Source of the DNA: Planctomycetota bacterium
GTDB lineage: Bacteria > Planctomycetota > JAJSAM01 > JAJVHW01
Direction of reading: 5' to 3'
Length of the DNA stretch: 64,000 nt
Assembly (NCBI GenBank): GCA_021776825.1
Contig: JAJFFG010000118.1
Span: 1 to 64,000 of the forward strand
The notes beneath the pieces were generated by a model that was given only the letters and a program-made list of their open reading frames with translations, was not told where the DNA came from and did no database searches. Position 1 is the first letter of the stretch. Each line of letters starts with the position of its first letter. Both the position numbers and the translations under genes were made by a program. Below are positions 22,528 through 31,778 of this stretch, piece after piece.

Positions 22528-25077
22528 GTGTCGACTGCAAGTTCCCCTACAACCCCACGCCTCTCGAGCGCGTCTCACGCCTCACTCTGCGACCGCGCCG
22601 ACCTCGCAAGAGTTCAGGTGCAGCAAGACGCGAGTCGCGACCGACGCTCGGCGATCGGCCAGTTCCTCACTCCCGCAGCCACGTGCAGGTTCATGGCCTC
22701 GCTCCTCACACTCTCGCACGAATCCATTCGTCTGCTCGACGCCGGCGCTGGTGCCGGTGCGCTCACGGCCGCGGTCGTCGATCGACTGGTCGGGATCCCG
22801 ATCGAGGGCCGCCCCGCAGCGGCCGAGTTCGTGGCATACGAGAACGACGTCCACGTCCTGCCTGCGCTGCGTAGCACCCACCGAGGCTGCCTCAGCGCGT
22901 GCCGTGCTGCTGGCATCGCCGCAGCGGCGTCGGTTCGGGACCAGGACTTCATCGAGGCCGCCACGTCGGCGCAACTCCCGCTCGGCTTCACCGAGAAGCA
23001 TGCCCCATTCACGACTGCAATCCTGAACCCGCCGTACGGCAAGTTCCGCCGGGGCTCACCGATCGATGCGATGCTCAAGGCAGCTGACCTCGACTGCACC
23101 AACCTCTACAGCGCGTTCCTGATCCTCACTGCTCGGATGCTCGCGCCCGGCGGGGAACTCGTTGCCATCGTGCCCAGGAGCTTCTGCAACGGTCCCTACT
23201 TCCGGGCGTTCCGCCGTGACTTCCTACGCCTGATGACGTTCACGCGACTCCACGTTTTCGACGAACGCGGCAGCACGTTCGGTGACGACGCGGTTCTCCA
23301 AGAGAACATCGTCTTTCGCGCCGTCCGCACACCGGAGCGTCGTTCGGTGGTCATCTCCGCGAGCACCGGGATCGACGACTCCGACATGAGCCTGCGGACG
23401 ACCGATCACGACGAGATCGTGTGGCCCACGGACCCGCGCTCGTTCATCCGGCTGCTCGCCGACGACGTGGACGCAGAGATCGCGCGTCGAATGGCGTCGC
23501 TCCCGGCGACTCTGGCGGACCTGCGCCTCACCGTATCGACTGGCCCGGTCGTCGACTTCCGCATGCGCGCGCACTTGCGGACGGAGCCTGACGCCGACAC
23601 CGTCCCGCTCGTCTATCCCACCAACCTGCGACACTCCGCAGTCTTGTGGCCGGTCGAGACCCGCAAGCCGCAGGCGATGGTGGACTGCGACGCGACCAGA
23701 GGGGCGACCATCCCAGCCGGTACGTACGTGCTGGTGAAACGCTTCTCCGCCAAAGAGGAGCGTCGCCGCGTCGTCCCGGCGGTTCTCACGGGACTTCCTG
23801 GCGTCCGACTCGGCATCGAGAACCACCTGAACTACTTCCATCGCGAGGGGCAGCCACTCGACGACATCGTCGCAACCGGTCTCCTCGCCTACTTGCGGTC
23901 GTCGCTCGTCGATCTGTACTTCCGCCAGTTCAACGGACACACTCAGGTGAACGCCACGGACCTGCGGAGCCTCCGGTACCCCACAACCAAGGCCCTGCGT
24001 CGGCTAGGGCTTCGGGTGCGCGGAGAGGTCCCGAGCCAGGAGCAGGTGGACGCCTTCGTGCAGGAGGTGTTGTTCCCGATGTCGAACGATCACGACAGGT
24101 CCGATCCCGTGGCCGCGAAGCAGCGCGTGCACGATGCTCGCGAGATCCTCAGGCAGCTCGGATTCCCGAAGGAGCAGCACAACAAGAGGTCCGGCCTCGT
24201 GCTGCTCGCCCTGACGGACGTGCGCCCCGAGAGCGCGTGGGCGGATGCCACGGCACCGCTCATGGGGATCACGCCCACGATGACCTACATCGCGGATCAC
24301 TACGGCACGCAGTACGCTCCGAACACCCGCGAGACCATTCGTCGTCGGACAATCCACCAGTTCGTCGATGCAGGCTTCGCCGTGCTGAATCCCGACGACC
24401 CGAACCGCGCCGTCAACCGCCAGGACAACGTCTACCAGCTCAATCCAAACGCGCTGGGCCTGATCCGCAACTTCGGGACCGGGGGCTGGGCCGCAGCACT
24501 GGAGGCCTACCGGCAGAGCGCCGGGACGCTCAAGAGCAAGTACGCGAAGCAACGCAAGATGGTGCAGATCCCCGTCGAGGTCGCCGCTGGCACCACGGTT
24601 GAGCTGACCCCGGGCGGGCAGAACGTTCTCGTCGAGAAGATCCTCCACGAGTTCTGTCCGCGCTTCACGCCGCGAGCCGAGACGGTCTACGTCGGGGATG
24701 CCGGGAAGAAGTGGGCGTACTTCGATGACGAGCTGATGAACTCGCTGGGAGTCTCCGGCATCGACCCCCACGGGAAGTTCCCCGACGTGGTCGTCTACCA
24801 TCGCTCGGAGGGTTGGCTCGTACTCATCGAAGCGGTCACCTCGCACGGCCCCGTCGATCCCAAACGGCACAGCGAGTTGAAGGAACTCTTCAGGTCCAGC
24901 ACCGCCGGGCTCGTTTTCGTCACGGCATTCCTCGATCGCGCGGCGTTCGTGAAGTACGTCCGCGAGATCGCGTGGGAGACGGAGGTCTGGACTGCGGACT
25001 CGCCCGGACACCTGATCCACTTCGACGGTGAGCGGTTCCTCGGGCCCTACGACCCGCCGCCCGCCCAAGCACCGTGA
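22528..25077 (+). CDS. Fused adenine methyltransferase and BsuBI/PstI-type restriction endonuclease
   Basis: The 849-residue protein starts at GTG. Residues 44-50 (GQFLTPA) form methyltransferase motif X, 71-77 (DAGAGAG) the AdoMet-binding motif I, and 166-169 (NPPY) the catalytic motif IV of N6-adenine methyltransferases. From about residue 535 the sequence follows the BsuBI/PstI endonuclease: a helical N-part with LRQLGFPKEQHN, then FPDVVVYHRSEGWLVLIEAV and TSHGPVDPKR (D753, E768) as the nuclease core. BsuBI and PstI cut CTGCAG and normally have separate methylase and nuclease genes; here both are in one chain. CTGCAG occurs many times in the window, so the host site would need methylation if specificity is kept. 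Confidence 0.88.
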   Translation: MSTASSPTTPRLSSASHASLCDRADLARVQVQQDASRDRRSAIGQFLTPAATCRFMASLLTLSHESIRLLDAGAGAGALTAAVVDRLVGIPIEGRPAAAEFVAYENDVHVLPALRSTHRGCLSACRAAGIAAAASVRDQDFIEAATSAQLPLGFTEKHAPFTTAILNPPYGKFRRGSPIDAMLKAADLDCTNLYSAFLILTARMLAPGGELVAIVPRSFCNGPYFRAFRRDFLRLMTFTRLHVFDERGSTFGDDAVLQENIVFRAVRTPERRSVVISASTGIDDSDMSLRTTDHDEIVWPTDPRSFIRLLADDVDAEIARRMASLPATLADLRLTVSTGPVVDFRMRAHLRTEPDADTVPLVYPTNLRHSAVLWPVETRKPQAMVDCDATRGATIPAGTYVLVKRFSAKEERRRVVPAVLTGLPGVRLGIENHLNYFHREGQPLDDIVATGLLAYLRSSLVDLYFRQFNGHTQVNATDLRSLRYPTTKALRRLGLRVRGEVPSQEQVDAFVQEVLFPMSNDHDRSDPVAAKQRVHDAREILRQLGFPKEQHNKRSGLVLLALTDVRPESAWADATAPLMGITPTMTYIADHYGTQYAPNTRETIRRRTIHQFVDAGFAVLNPDDPNRAVNRQDNVYQLNPNALGLIRNFGTGGWAAALEAYRQSAGTLKSKYAKQRKMVQIPVEVAAGTTVELTPGGQNVLVEKILHEFCPRFTPRAETVYVGDAGKKWAYFDDELMNSLGVSGIDPHGKFPDVVVYHRSEGWLVLIEAVTSHGPVDPKRHSELKELFRSSTAGLVFVTAFLDRAAFVKYVREIAWETEVWTADSPGHLIHFDGERFLGPYDPPPAQAP

Positions 25078-25200
25078 TCGCCACTCCCAGATGCAGCCAG
25101 GCAGGAGTGTGCCGCATCGCCCGACGAGTCGTTTCTGGCTCGGTCATCCGGACGCCTCGGACCAGGTGCGGAGTTTCGGTGATCTCCCTCTTCGCGCGCC

Positions 25201-25707
25201 TCAGCCGAGCAGCTCCTCGACCAGGAAGCGGGACTTGGCGGGGACGCGCTGGTCCGGGTAGTAGCGGCGGATGATGTCGAACACCGCATGGGCATCGGCC
25301 AGTTGGAGGTGCGCGATCAGGAACGCAACGTCGTCGGCGTCGTGGGAGTCGAAGCGGGCGGAGACGCACTTCATGGCCAGCATGTAGTCCGCGGTCGGCG
25401 ACCACACGCGGAGGTGCGAGAGCTCGAGCACGGTGCGCTGCGGCGGCGCCGTCAGGATGAACCCCTTAGCGGCATCGTTGAGCCAGTCGTCCGGCAGCCC
25501 TCGCGACCGCGCCACGGCGTGCGCGGCCGCGCGCACTTCCTGGGTCGGCCGGAGGATCGCGTCCACGTCCTTCGTGCTCTCACGCGCCCCGAACACCAGG
25601 CACATCACGGCGCCACCGACGATGCCCACGTCGCCGATGACCTCGCGCGTCGCGAGCTCGTCGTTCAGGGCAGCAAACAGGTCACGGATCTGGTCGACGT
25701 GCAGCAC
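25201..25707 (-). CDS. Nucleotidyltransferase-fold protein (DUF6036-like), putative toxin
   Basis: The 168-residue product carries GIVGGAVMCLVFGARES followed by TKDVDAI at about 24-47. This is the glycine motif and acidic pair of minimal nucleotidyltransferases, as in AbiEii/DUF6036 proteins. GTG at 25707 follows the stop of the HTH gene by one base. Such proteins modify RNA or proteins in several toxin-antitoxin or phage-exclusion systems; which applies here is unknown. Confidence 0.65.
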   Translation of the reverse strand: MLHVDQIRDLFAALNDELATREVIGDVGIVGGAVMCLVFGARESTKDVDAILRPTQEVRAAAHAVARSRGLPDDWLNDAAKGFILTAPPQRTVLELSHLRVWSPTADYMLAMKCVSARFDSHDADDVAFLIAHLQLADAHAVFDIIRRYYPDQRVPAKSRFLVEELLG

Positions 25708-25708
25708 G

Positions 25709-26275
25709 TCACGCCCTCGCGAGGAAGTTGCCGAGTACGAAGACGTTGCGCGCGCGGAAGGCCACCGGACTCTCCACGAGAGCGCTGGCCTTGAGGCTCT
25801 CGAAACCGGCCGGGAACCACGGCTCGTCCAGCGCGCCGACCGTCCGCGCCCAGTCGGGTTCGGCGACACCGGCTGCGCGTGTCAGCGTCTCCACGGTCGC
25901 CGCGAACAGGGCACGCAGGCGGGGCTCGAGCTCCGCGGACACGGGCGTCGAGACGGGTTCCGTGGACGGCGAGCGCCGAAACGCATCGACGAAGTCGAAC
26001 AGATGCACCTTCCACGACGCCGCCCCATCCTCCACGACGCGCCGCGACGCGTTGGCGGCGGACTCGGGCGGCTCGGAGAGAGCGCGCGACAGCGCCTCGC
26101 GCACGAGGGACGGACGCAGCCCAAGTCCGCGCGCGACCTTCTCGATGCTGGACAGACGGGCGTCGTGCCCGGCGGACTCGGCGAGCTGCAGGGCCCGAAA
26201 CGACAGCTCCGAGCGCCGCGCCAGCTCACGCTGGGACAGCCCACGACGCTCCCTCAGTGAACGAATCACCCGCAT
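25709..26275 (-). CDS. XRE-type HTH protein, putative antitoxin/autoregulator
   Basis: The 188-residue protein opens with a Cro/CI-type helix-turn-helix at about residues 4-58 (SLRERRGLSQRELARRSELS). Its C-terminal part ends in PWFPAGFESLKASALVESP then FVLGNFLARA, a block I associate with HTH partners of nucleotidyltransferase genes. It is co-transcribed with the gene after it. An AT-rich palindromic promoter lies just upstream, as expected for an autorepressor. Confidence 0.7.
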   Translation of the reverse strand: MRVIRSLRERRGLSQRELARRSELSFRALQLAESAGHDARLSSIEKVARGLGLRPSLVREALSRALSEPPESAANASRRVVEDGAASWKVHLFDFVDAFRRSPSTEPVSTPVSAELEPRLRALFAATVETLTRAAGVAEPDWARTVGALDEPWFPAGFESLKASALVESPVAFRARNVFVLGNFLARA

Positions 26276-26287
26276 GTCGAGACTGTA

Positions 26288-26311
26288 GTTGACATATTAT
26301 AGTAAGTCAAC
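26288..26311 (-). promoter_or_regulatory. Autoregulatory operator overlapping the -10 box of the HTH gene
   Basis: GTTGAC and GTCAAC form an inverted repeat with a 12-bp AT-rich spacer that includes TATAAT on the minus strand (26301-26296). The HTH start is 21 bp further. A repressor bound here would cover the promoter. This is the most AT-rich spot in the area. Confidence 0.6.
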
Positions 26312-26415
26312 CGAGCGCGCGGCTTGCCGGCGAACGCGCACCCGGCCGTGCGAGGCCGTACCTGTCTCAGATCGGCCTGTCAGACGCGCCAGTTCGTCTC
26401 GGGCTCCCCGCGTAG

Positions 26416-26610
26416 CCAGGTCGGCCGCCCGCCGCGGGGGCCAGATTCGTCGCGGAGCCGGAGACCAGGCGGAGCGACCAGACCGCCACCTCGAGCCAGG
26501 TACGGAATGGCGACTTCGATCGCTTCCTCGCGGGGTGGGCGCCGGACCACTGGAAGATGAGCGCCTACAGCCGCCGACTGACTCGCGCCGTCTTGGACGA
26601 CCTGCTCTGA
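26416..26610 (+). pseudogene. Possible 3' remnant of a gene
   Basis: A 64-codon frame follows an in-frame TAG and has no good start. Its last part (FLAGWAPDHWKMSAYSRRL then TRAVLDDLL and stop) reads like a real protein end with aromatic and hydrophobic spacing. The hairpin after the stop supports a former gene. I do not recognise the family. Confidence 0.25.
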
Positions 26611-26626
26611 CCACGGCAGACCGTGG
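26611..26626 (+). terminator. Short hairpin after the gene remnant
   Basis: CCACGG and CCGTGG pair around a CAGA loop immediately downstream of the TGA at 26608. There is no T run, so factor-independent termination is uncertain. Confidence 0.3.
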
Positions 26627-26717
26627 AAGTGGGGGGCCGCGTGGAGTACCGAAGACCGGTGAATTCGATCACCCGCTGATGAAGTTCACCGGTCTCGGCA
26701 TCTCGCGGCTTCGTCGG

Positions 26718-26963
26718 TCATCGTGAGCGCAACCTCACGACCAGCGCCGCGGCGATGAGCAGCAGAGCGCCGCCCTGCGAGCTCCAGGTCGCCAGGCCGA
26801 ACGCGTCGAACGTCATCGATTCGCCGAGGTTCACCGCCCATCGAACGTCCATCAACCAGAGCCGCTTCCAAGCCAGGTACGCCGTGATCGCCAGCATGGC
26901 GGCGACGATCAGGATCACGTCGAGGGAGACGCGTCTTGGTCGTCTCGGCGGGTCACCGCTCAT
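26718..26963 (-). CDS. Small two-helix membrane protein, hypothetical
   Basis: The 81-residue product has two clear membrane helices (VILIVAAMLAITAYLAW and GGALLLIAAALVVRL) separated by a polar loop. The ATG at 26963 was chosen because sequence before it in the longer frame is Arg/Ala-rich and not protein-like. It is divergent from the HEAT-like gene. Function is unknown. Confidence 0.5.
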   Translation of the reverse strand: MSGDPPRRPRRVSLDVILIVAAMLAITAYLAWKRLWLMDVRWAVNLGESMTFDAFGLATWSSQGGALLLIAAALVVRLRSR

Positions 26964-27015
26964 AGTTGCATTGTGTCCCGTCTTCCGCCTCGCGAGGTCG
27001 GCTAGCCTCCTGCGC

Positions 27016-28542
27016 ATGAGACGTGGGACATGGGGCGTGGCGGCGTTGGGAGCGGTGGCCGGCGTGTCACTCCTCGCGGCGTGGGCGCTCGCGCCGGGCG
27101 AAGACTCCGGTGACGTGCCGCAGGCCGATGCGGCCGTGGACGCTCCGCCCATCGCGATCGAGCCACGCGTGCGTGAGCGCCGTTCGCCGACTCCCGTCGA
27201 TCCAGCGACCAACGTGGACCCGGACGCGCACGCGGATGCGCCCCCAGACGACGTGATCGTGGTCGAGGGCCTCGACGCGGCGACGATCGAGCGCTCGATC
27301 GCGGTCCTCGAGGCGATCGAGATCGGCGGCGCCCCGGGCGGCGATGCCTGGCGGCAGACGATCGAGATGTTGAAGGCCTACGAAGGCGACCGTCGCGCGT
27401 TCATCGACCTCGCTCTCGAATTGGAGCGAACCGAGCAGGTGAGCATCGCCGGCCTGCTCCTCGCGGCACTTGGTAACGTCATCGACGCCCCGCTCACGCT
27501 GCGACTCCTCGAGTCCGTGGACCGACTCCACGAGCCGATCCTGCGGAGGACCGCGATCCTCTCCCTCGCGCAGGATCGCCGCGAGATCGGTCCTCCTCCG
27601 GGGGATCGCCCGGCCGGGATCGACGGCGTCAGGTGGGTGGCGCTCGCGAGTGGCGTGCACGAAGCAGACGTGCGACAGCGGTTGATCGCGAGAGCCCGCG
27701 AGTGGTTCGCGTCGGACGCTGCGGAGGACGCGCCACTGGCGGATGCAGCGATCGAGGTCCTGCGCTTCAGCGTCACGTATCCCGACGCACGCAACACCCT
27801 GCTCGAGGCGATCGACGCGCCGCGCGAGGGCGTCGCGTCCGCGGCCGTCATGGCACTCACCCATCACGATCACGGCCCGGAGGTGCGGGACGCACTGCGC
27901 GGCGCGGTCACGTCCGAGTCGAACCTCGCGAGACACGCCCGCTCCCACGCCGCCGGAGCGCTCGTCCGCCGTGGCGGGGAAGAGGGCGTCGCGTGGGTCG
28001 TGGCGCAGCTTGAGACAGCGGAGAGCCCGTCCCACCACCTCATCTTCGGGCTCGGCGGGCTTTCGGCGTCCCGGACCTCTCCGGAGCTCATCCGTCGTGC
28101 GCGGGACGTCCTGCTGCGGAGCCTTGACGCTGGCGATCCGGAGGCGCAGCAGACCGCCGCGACGATGCTGATCTGGAAGACGGACCCGCGCAGTTCGCTG
28201 GCCGCCGACTCCGACGAGATCCTCGCTCGTGTGATCGCATTCATCCGTGATCCCACGAGAGACGCGACGGCGCGATGGCGTGTGCTGGGCCAGATGGACA
28301 CCCGCACCGCGACGCTCGAGCTCGGCTTCGATGCCTTCGTGGAGGTGGCGCGCGACGAGTCCGCGCCCGAGCAGGTGCGCGAGGCAGCGCTGGAACAGAT
28401 CGCAAACCTCGCGGCCTCTGAGAGCTCCCAGGCCGAGGCCGCCGAGGAGGTCCTGCGCACGTACCCCGAGACGACGCGGGTGGTACGACTGCGCGAGCAC
28501 GCGAAGCGCGAACTCGCTCGGGTGCTGCGCGACCGCGAATGA
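27016..28542 (+). CDS. Membrane-anchored HEAT-like repeat protein, hypothetical
   Basis: The 508-residue protein has an N-terminal signal or anchor (WGVAALGAVAGVSLLAAWAL), an acidic Pro/Ala-rich linker to about residue 75, and then a long all-helical region. Repeated pairs such as LRFSVTYPDARNTLLEAI and AAVMALTHHDHGPEVRDAL point to HEAT-like scaffolding. No catalytic motif is visible. Proteins of this build are usually periplasmic interaction platforms. Confidence 0.6.
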   Translation: MRRGTWGVAALGAVAGVSLLAAWALAPGEDSGDVPQADAAVDAPPIAIEPRVRERRSPTPVDPATNVDPDAHADAPPDDVIVVEGLDAATIERSIAVLEAIEIGGAPGGDAWRQTIEMLKAYEGDRRAFIDLALELERTEQVSIAGLLLAALGNVIDAPLTLRLLESVDRLHEPILRRTAILSLAQDRREIGPPPGDRPAGIDGVRWVALASGVHEADVRQRLIARAREWFASDAAEDAPLADAAIEVLRFSVTYPDARNTLLEAIDAPREGVASAAVMALTHHDHGPEVRDALRGAVTSESNLARHARSHAAGALVRRGGEEGVAWVVAQLETAESPSHHLIFGLGGLSASRTSPELIRRARDVLLRSLDAGDPEAQQTAATMLIWKTDPRSSLAADSDEILARVIAFIRDPTRDATARWRVLGQMDTRTATLELGFDAFVEVARDESAPEQVREAALEQIANLAASESSQAEAAEEVLRTYPETTRVVRLREHAKRELARVLRDRE

Positions 28543-28966
28543 AGCTCCGGCTCGTGGCCTCTCATGACGCCTGCGCGAGTACGGAGTCAGGACAGGGCGT
28601 GCAGAGTTGCCGGAGTTCCCGGAGTTCCCGCCCGAGGCCGATGTGCGGCGTCGGAGACTCAGGCCTCGCGATCGATGCACGCACGCCCCTCCCCCGCAAG
28701 GGCCATGCGAAACGGTCAGCGTGCTCGGCATCCGACTCGAAGACTAGGGAATCGCTCCTGACGCCGTACCGCAACGACTCATGCCGCGGACGGCGTCTAC
28801 GTTGGGCACAGTTCAGGTCACGGCTGACGCATGTGCATAGGCAGGCGGTCGCCTATCCTCTGGCGATCGAAGGGCGTGGTGCGCGCTGCTGCTGCCACTC
28901 GCGGGTCCACCGACACGCACGGTCGCGGCGACGTCCGCCGCGACCGCGACAACGGAGGTGATCCTG
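28543..28966. other. Intergenic region without a recognised gene
   Basis: These 424 bp hold short direct repeats (CCGGAGTTCCCGGAGTTCCC near 28612) and a small hairpin (ATAGGC...GCCTAT near 28840-28857). Frames crossing the region are Arg/Ser-rich and not convincing. The ribosome site of the next gene is at the end. Confidence 0.4.
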
Positions 28967-30766
28967 ATGGCGCTCAAGCCGAAGATCGCAGTGGCCGTCG
29001 TGGCCCTCGTGCTCGTCGGCGCGGGCTTCCTCGCGCTGCGGACCGACGACAGCGAGTCGACGAACGACGAAGCAGTCGTGGCATCGACGGACGAGGTCCA
29101 GGACGAGACGGAGAGGCGGCGGCGACGCGCAGCGGACACGCCCGACGCAGCCCCGGAGCCCGTCCAGGCCGATCCGGCGCAGGCGGACGAGGAGCCGCAG
29201 GAGACGCCCAAGGAACTGCTGGTGCGGACCAACGTCCCCGGCGCGCGTGTGCGCGTCGAGTTTCACCACTACGGCGGTGCGCCTGATCCCGAGCCCTCGG
29301 AGACCGTCGCCGGAGAGGACGGGACTGCGCGGTTCTCGCGCACGGCCCACCCGACTGAGCTCGTCCAGATGCAGGTGGAGTGCCACGCCGAGGGTTATGG
29401 ACCGGAGGTCGCGACCACCACCGAGGACGAGATCGAGATCACGCTCGAGCCCGCACTCCTTCTCGCCGGCGTCGTGCGCTCGGACAACGCCGACGCGCTC
29501 GAGGACGTCGCGCTGCGCTCGACCAGAGACCTGGGGGCGGAGACGGACGCCGACGGTCGCTTCTCGATGTACGTCGTCGGCGACAGCGAGGTCGTCCTGA
29601 ACGTCACACATGCTGCGCACCGACCGACACAGGTCACGGCCCACGCCGGCGGTGCGGCGATCGACATCGTGCTTCAGCGTGGCGAGCAGATCAGCGGCAG
29701 CGTGTCGTGGCCGAGCGGGGATCCGGCGGTCGGCGTTCGCGTCAGCTCAGCAACGTCGAAGACCTCAGCGAACACGGACGCGGACGGGCTCTACGTCCTG
29801 ACCGGGCTCCTGCCCGGCGAGGCGGAGATCGCGTGTCAGGGCGTCGGCGGAACCCGCTCGGTGGCCGCCGGCGCGGCGGGCGTCCACTTCGTCCTGGAAC
29901 GACACGGCGTGAGGCTTCGCTTCGCCGACGAGGAGGGACGTGCGTTTCGACATGTCTCCGTCTGGGTGCGCGCCACCCGCGACGGCGGGATGGTGTACAC
30001 GTCGGCGGGATCTTGGAACCACCTCGAGCGCGGGATGACGTTCTTCGAGGAGGGCACGACGGTGAAGGTCGCGCCGTCGGCGCCCGGCCACGCGGACGAA
30101 GTCACGAAGCTCGAGTTGACGGGAGAGCCTGCCCCGCACGAGCTCGAAGTCGTTCTGCGTCGCGGGAGTCCGCGCGGAGTCATCGCACTCCGCGCGACCG
30201 ACTCCGCGGGCACGCCGTTGCGGGTCGTGTTCATCGACATGTACGACGACGCGGGGTCTCCGGTCTCGGGCTGGTACGAGCGCGAGGTGGCGCTGGACGC
30301 GGACGGGCGTGCTCTGCTCGAGGGCGTGCCGCCGGGCGAACTGAAGGTGGCCATCTCGACGACGAAGTCCACCTGGTCCGCGGAGGGCTACGGGATGCGG
30401 ACCGAAGACGTCGTCCGCGTGCTCGCCGACGCCGAGACGCCGCTGACCGCGGCCATTCGCGACGGTGGGCGCGTGCGCGTCACCGCCCGCGACGTCCGCG
30501 GCGAGGTCATCGCGCCCAAGGAGCTGCGGCTGTTCCGAGAGGACGGCAAACAGGTCTGGAGCCCGTTCTTGACCGTCCGCGGTCCAGGCAGCTACACGAC
30601 CGCCCTGGATGATCCGGTCCCCGTCCTCTTCGGATCGCCCGTGACGGAGGGCAGGTATCGAGTCGTCGCCATGCCTGGAACGTCGCAGGAGACCGAGCTC
30701 GATATCGTCATCGCGGCGGGGCGCACGGAAGAAGTCGATCTCGTCATCCCCGACGCGGCGGAGTGA
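28967..30766 (+). CDS. Membrane-anchored protein with carboxypeptidase-regulatory-like repeats
   Basis: The 599-residue product has one N-terminal helix (IAVAVVALVLVGAGFLAL), an acidic Pro/Glu-rich linker to about 90, and several beta-sandwich units of the CarboxypepD_reg type. The units are marked by TDADGRFSMYVVGDSEV, TDADGLYVLTGLLPGEAEI and LDADGRALLEGVPPGEL. GGAGG lies just upstream of ATG 28967; the GTG at 28958 is inside that site. It is probably an extracytoplasmic structural or adhesion protein. A similar protein is at 48858. Confidence 0.7.
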   Translation: MALKPKIAVAVVALVLVGAGFLALRTDDSESTNDEAVVASTDEVQDETERRRRRAADTPDAAPEPVQADPAQADEEPQETPKELLVRTNVPGARVRVEFHHYGGAPDPEPSETVAGEDGTARFSRTAHPTELVQMQVECHAEGYGPEVATTTEDEIEITLEPALLLAGVVRSDNADALEDVALRSTRDLGAETDADGRFSMYVVGDSEVVLNVTHAAHRPTQVTAHAGGAAIDIVLQRGEQISGSVSWPSGDPAVGVRVSSATSKTSANTDADGLYVLTGLLPGEAEIACQGVGGTRSVAAGAAGVHFVLERHGVRLRFADEEGRAFRHVSVWVRATRDGGMVYTSAGSWNHLERGMTFFEEGTTVKVAPSAPGHADEVTKLELTGEPAPHELEVVLRRGSPRGVIALRATDSAGTPLRVVFIDMYDDAGSPVSGWYEREVALDADGRALLEGVPPGELKVAISTTKSTWSAEGYGMRTEDVVRVLADAETPLTAAIRDGGRVRVTARDVRGEVIAPKELRLFREDGKQVWSPFLTVRGPGSYTTALDDPVPVLFGSPVTEGRYRVVAMPGTSQETELDIVIAAGRTEEVDLVIPDAAE

Positions 30767-30767
30767 G

Positions 30768-30794
30768 CCCGGGGGTGTCCGGAAAGACCCCGGC
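30768..30794. terminator. Bidirectional hairpin between convergent genes
   Basis: CCCGGGGGT and ACCCCGG pair around GTCCGGAAAG, one base after the stop at 30766 and 11 bases before the convergent stop at 30805. The position suits a shared terminator although there is no U-tract. Confidence 0.5.
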
Positions 30795-30804
30795 CCCGCT
30801 GTGG

Positions 30805-31541
30805 TCACCGGGCGGCCTTGATCTCCATCTCGTCGATCCAGATCGCCTCCCAGTGCCACGATGTGCGGCCGCCGCTTGCCGCCTGAATGAGGATGAGGAT
30901 CTCATTGCCTTCGTAGCCGGTTAGGTCGACCTCCACCCAGCGCCAATTCTTCGGATCGGGAGCGGCATCGGGGCCGACGACTTCCGAGGCGATCCAGGTG
31001 AGTTTCCCGTCGAACGCACCGATGCGCAGCAGCCCATCCGCCTTGGGGGAGGCGCCGGGTGTTGACGAGACGCGCAGGCGCAACCGCGCGGGCCTTCGTG
31101 CTGGTGCCGTGGTCGGCAACGCGGGGACGGACACCTTCCAGTAGGCGGTGCTGGGGCGGCTTGGGTTCACGGGGTGGAGGCCGAGCATGCCGAACGCCCC
31201 GGGGTTCGGGGCCTCTCCGTCCGGGACGGGCTCTTTCCCGCTCGCCCACATCGGCAGTGACCGGTACGTACCGTCGAGTGCCACGCGCTCGAGATGATCT
31301 GCACTGTCGAACGTGCAGCGGAGACGGCGGTCGCGCGGAAGATGTTCGAGTAGCTGGCGTGATAGCTCGTGTTCCCCGCGCCGTCCTCACCGAGATACGT
31401 GCGCGTCGCCGTCACGCCCTCTTCGATGGCGCGATTGACTTGCTCGGCGAGTGAATCGGCACGGGCGGCGGCAGCGAGCGCGACGGTCGCCACGAATGCA
31501 ATCACGCGGCGCCACAGTCGGAGGTTCCGCGGGAGTCTCAT
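30805..31541 (-). pseudogene. Exported protein gene broken by a frameshift
   Basis: The first part, from ATG 31541, has a signal peptide (VIAFVATVALAAAARADS) and about 60 sensible residues. It then reads into a low-quality stretch in the same frame to 31167. The other frame becomes protein-like near 31330 (CTFDSADHLERVALDGTYRS) and continues to the stop at 30805, ending in ASGGRTSWHWEAIWIDEMEI. The two halves together look like one secreted protein of about 245 residues. Either the gene is inactivated or the assembly has an indel between about 31285 and 31345. Confidence 0.55.
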
Positions 31542-31778
31542 CGAGTCTGAGAGTACGGGCGACTCCGCGCGACCCAGCCAGGACAATCTCGCCGGCGTCA
31601 ACCAAGCGGACGGCGACGAGGTCAACGAGCCCGACCGCGCAGGCGGAGCTCGATCGTCGGTTCCGTGGGGGGTCCGAGGTGGCGCTCCGCGGCCTGGAGT
31701 GATCGGCGGCGTCGCTCGCGGCGCAGGAGTCGATCGGCTGAGTTACGGCACGTCAGTTCGTGCTGAACGCGGGGACGC

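Larger units (their letters stand above)
26312..26717. other. Intergenic region with a possible gene remnant
   Basis: These 406 bp contain no complete gene. A plus-strand open stretch at 26416-26610 looks like a protein C-terminus (listed separately), and CCACGG-CAGA-CCGTGG at 26611-26626 forms a hairpin directly after its stop. Nothing else is recognisable. Confidence 0.5.

Noticed and set aside
22528-26311. Larger defence island
   Set aside because: Only the restriction fusion and the HTH/nucleotidyltransferase pair are defence-like; I saw no integrase, tRNA attachment site or further defence genes beside them.
28539-28961. 140-codon frame that overlaps the end of the HEAT-like gene by ATGA
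   Set aside because: The overlap looked operon-like, but the sequence is Arg/Ser/Cys-rich and ends in an arginine run, unlike a real protein.
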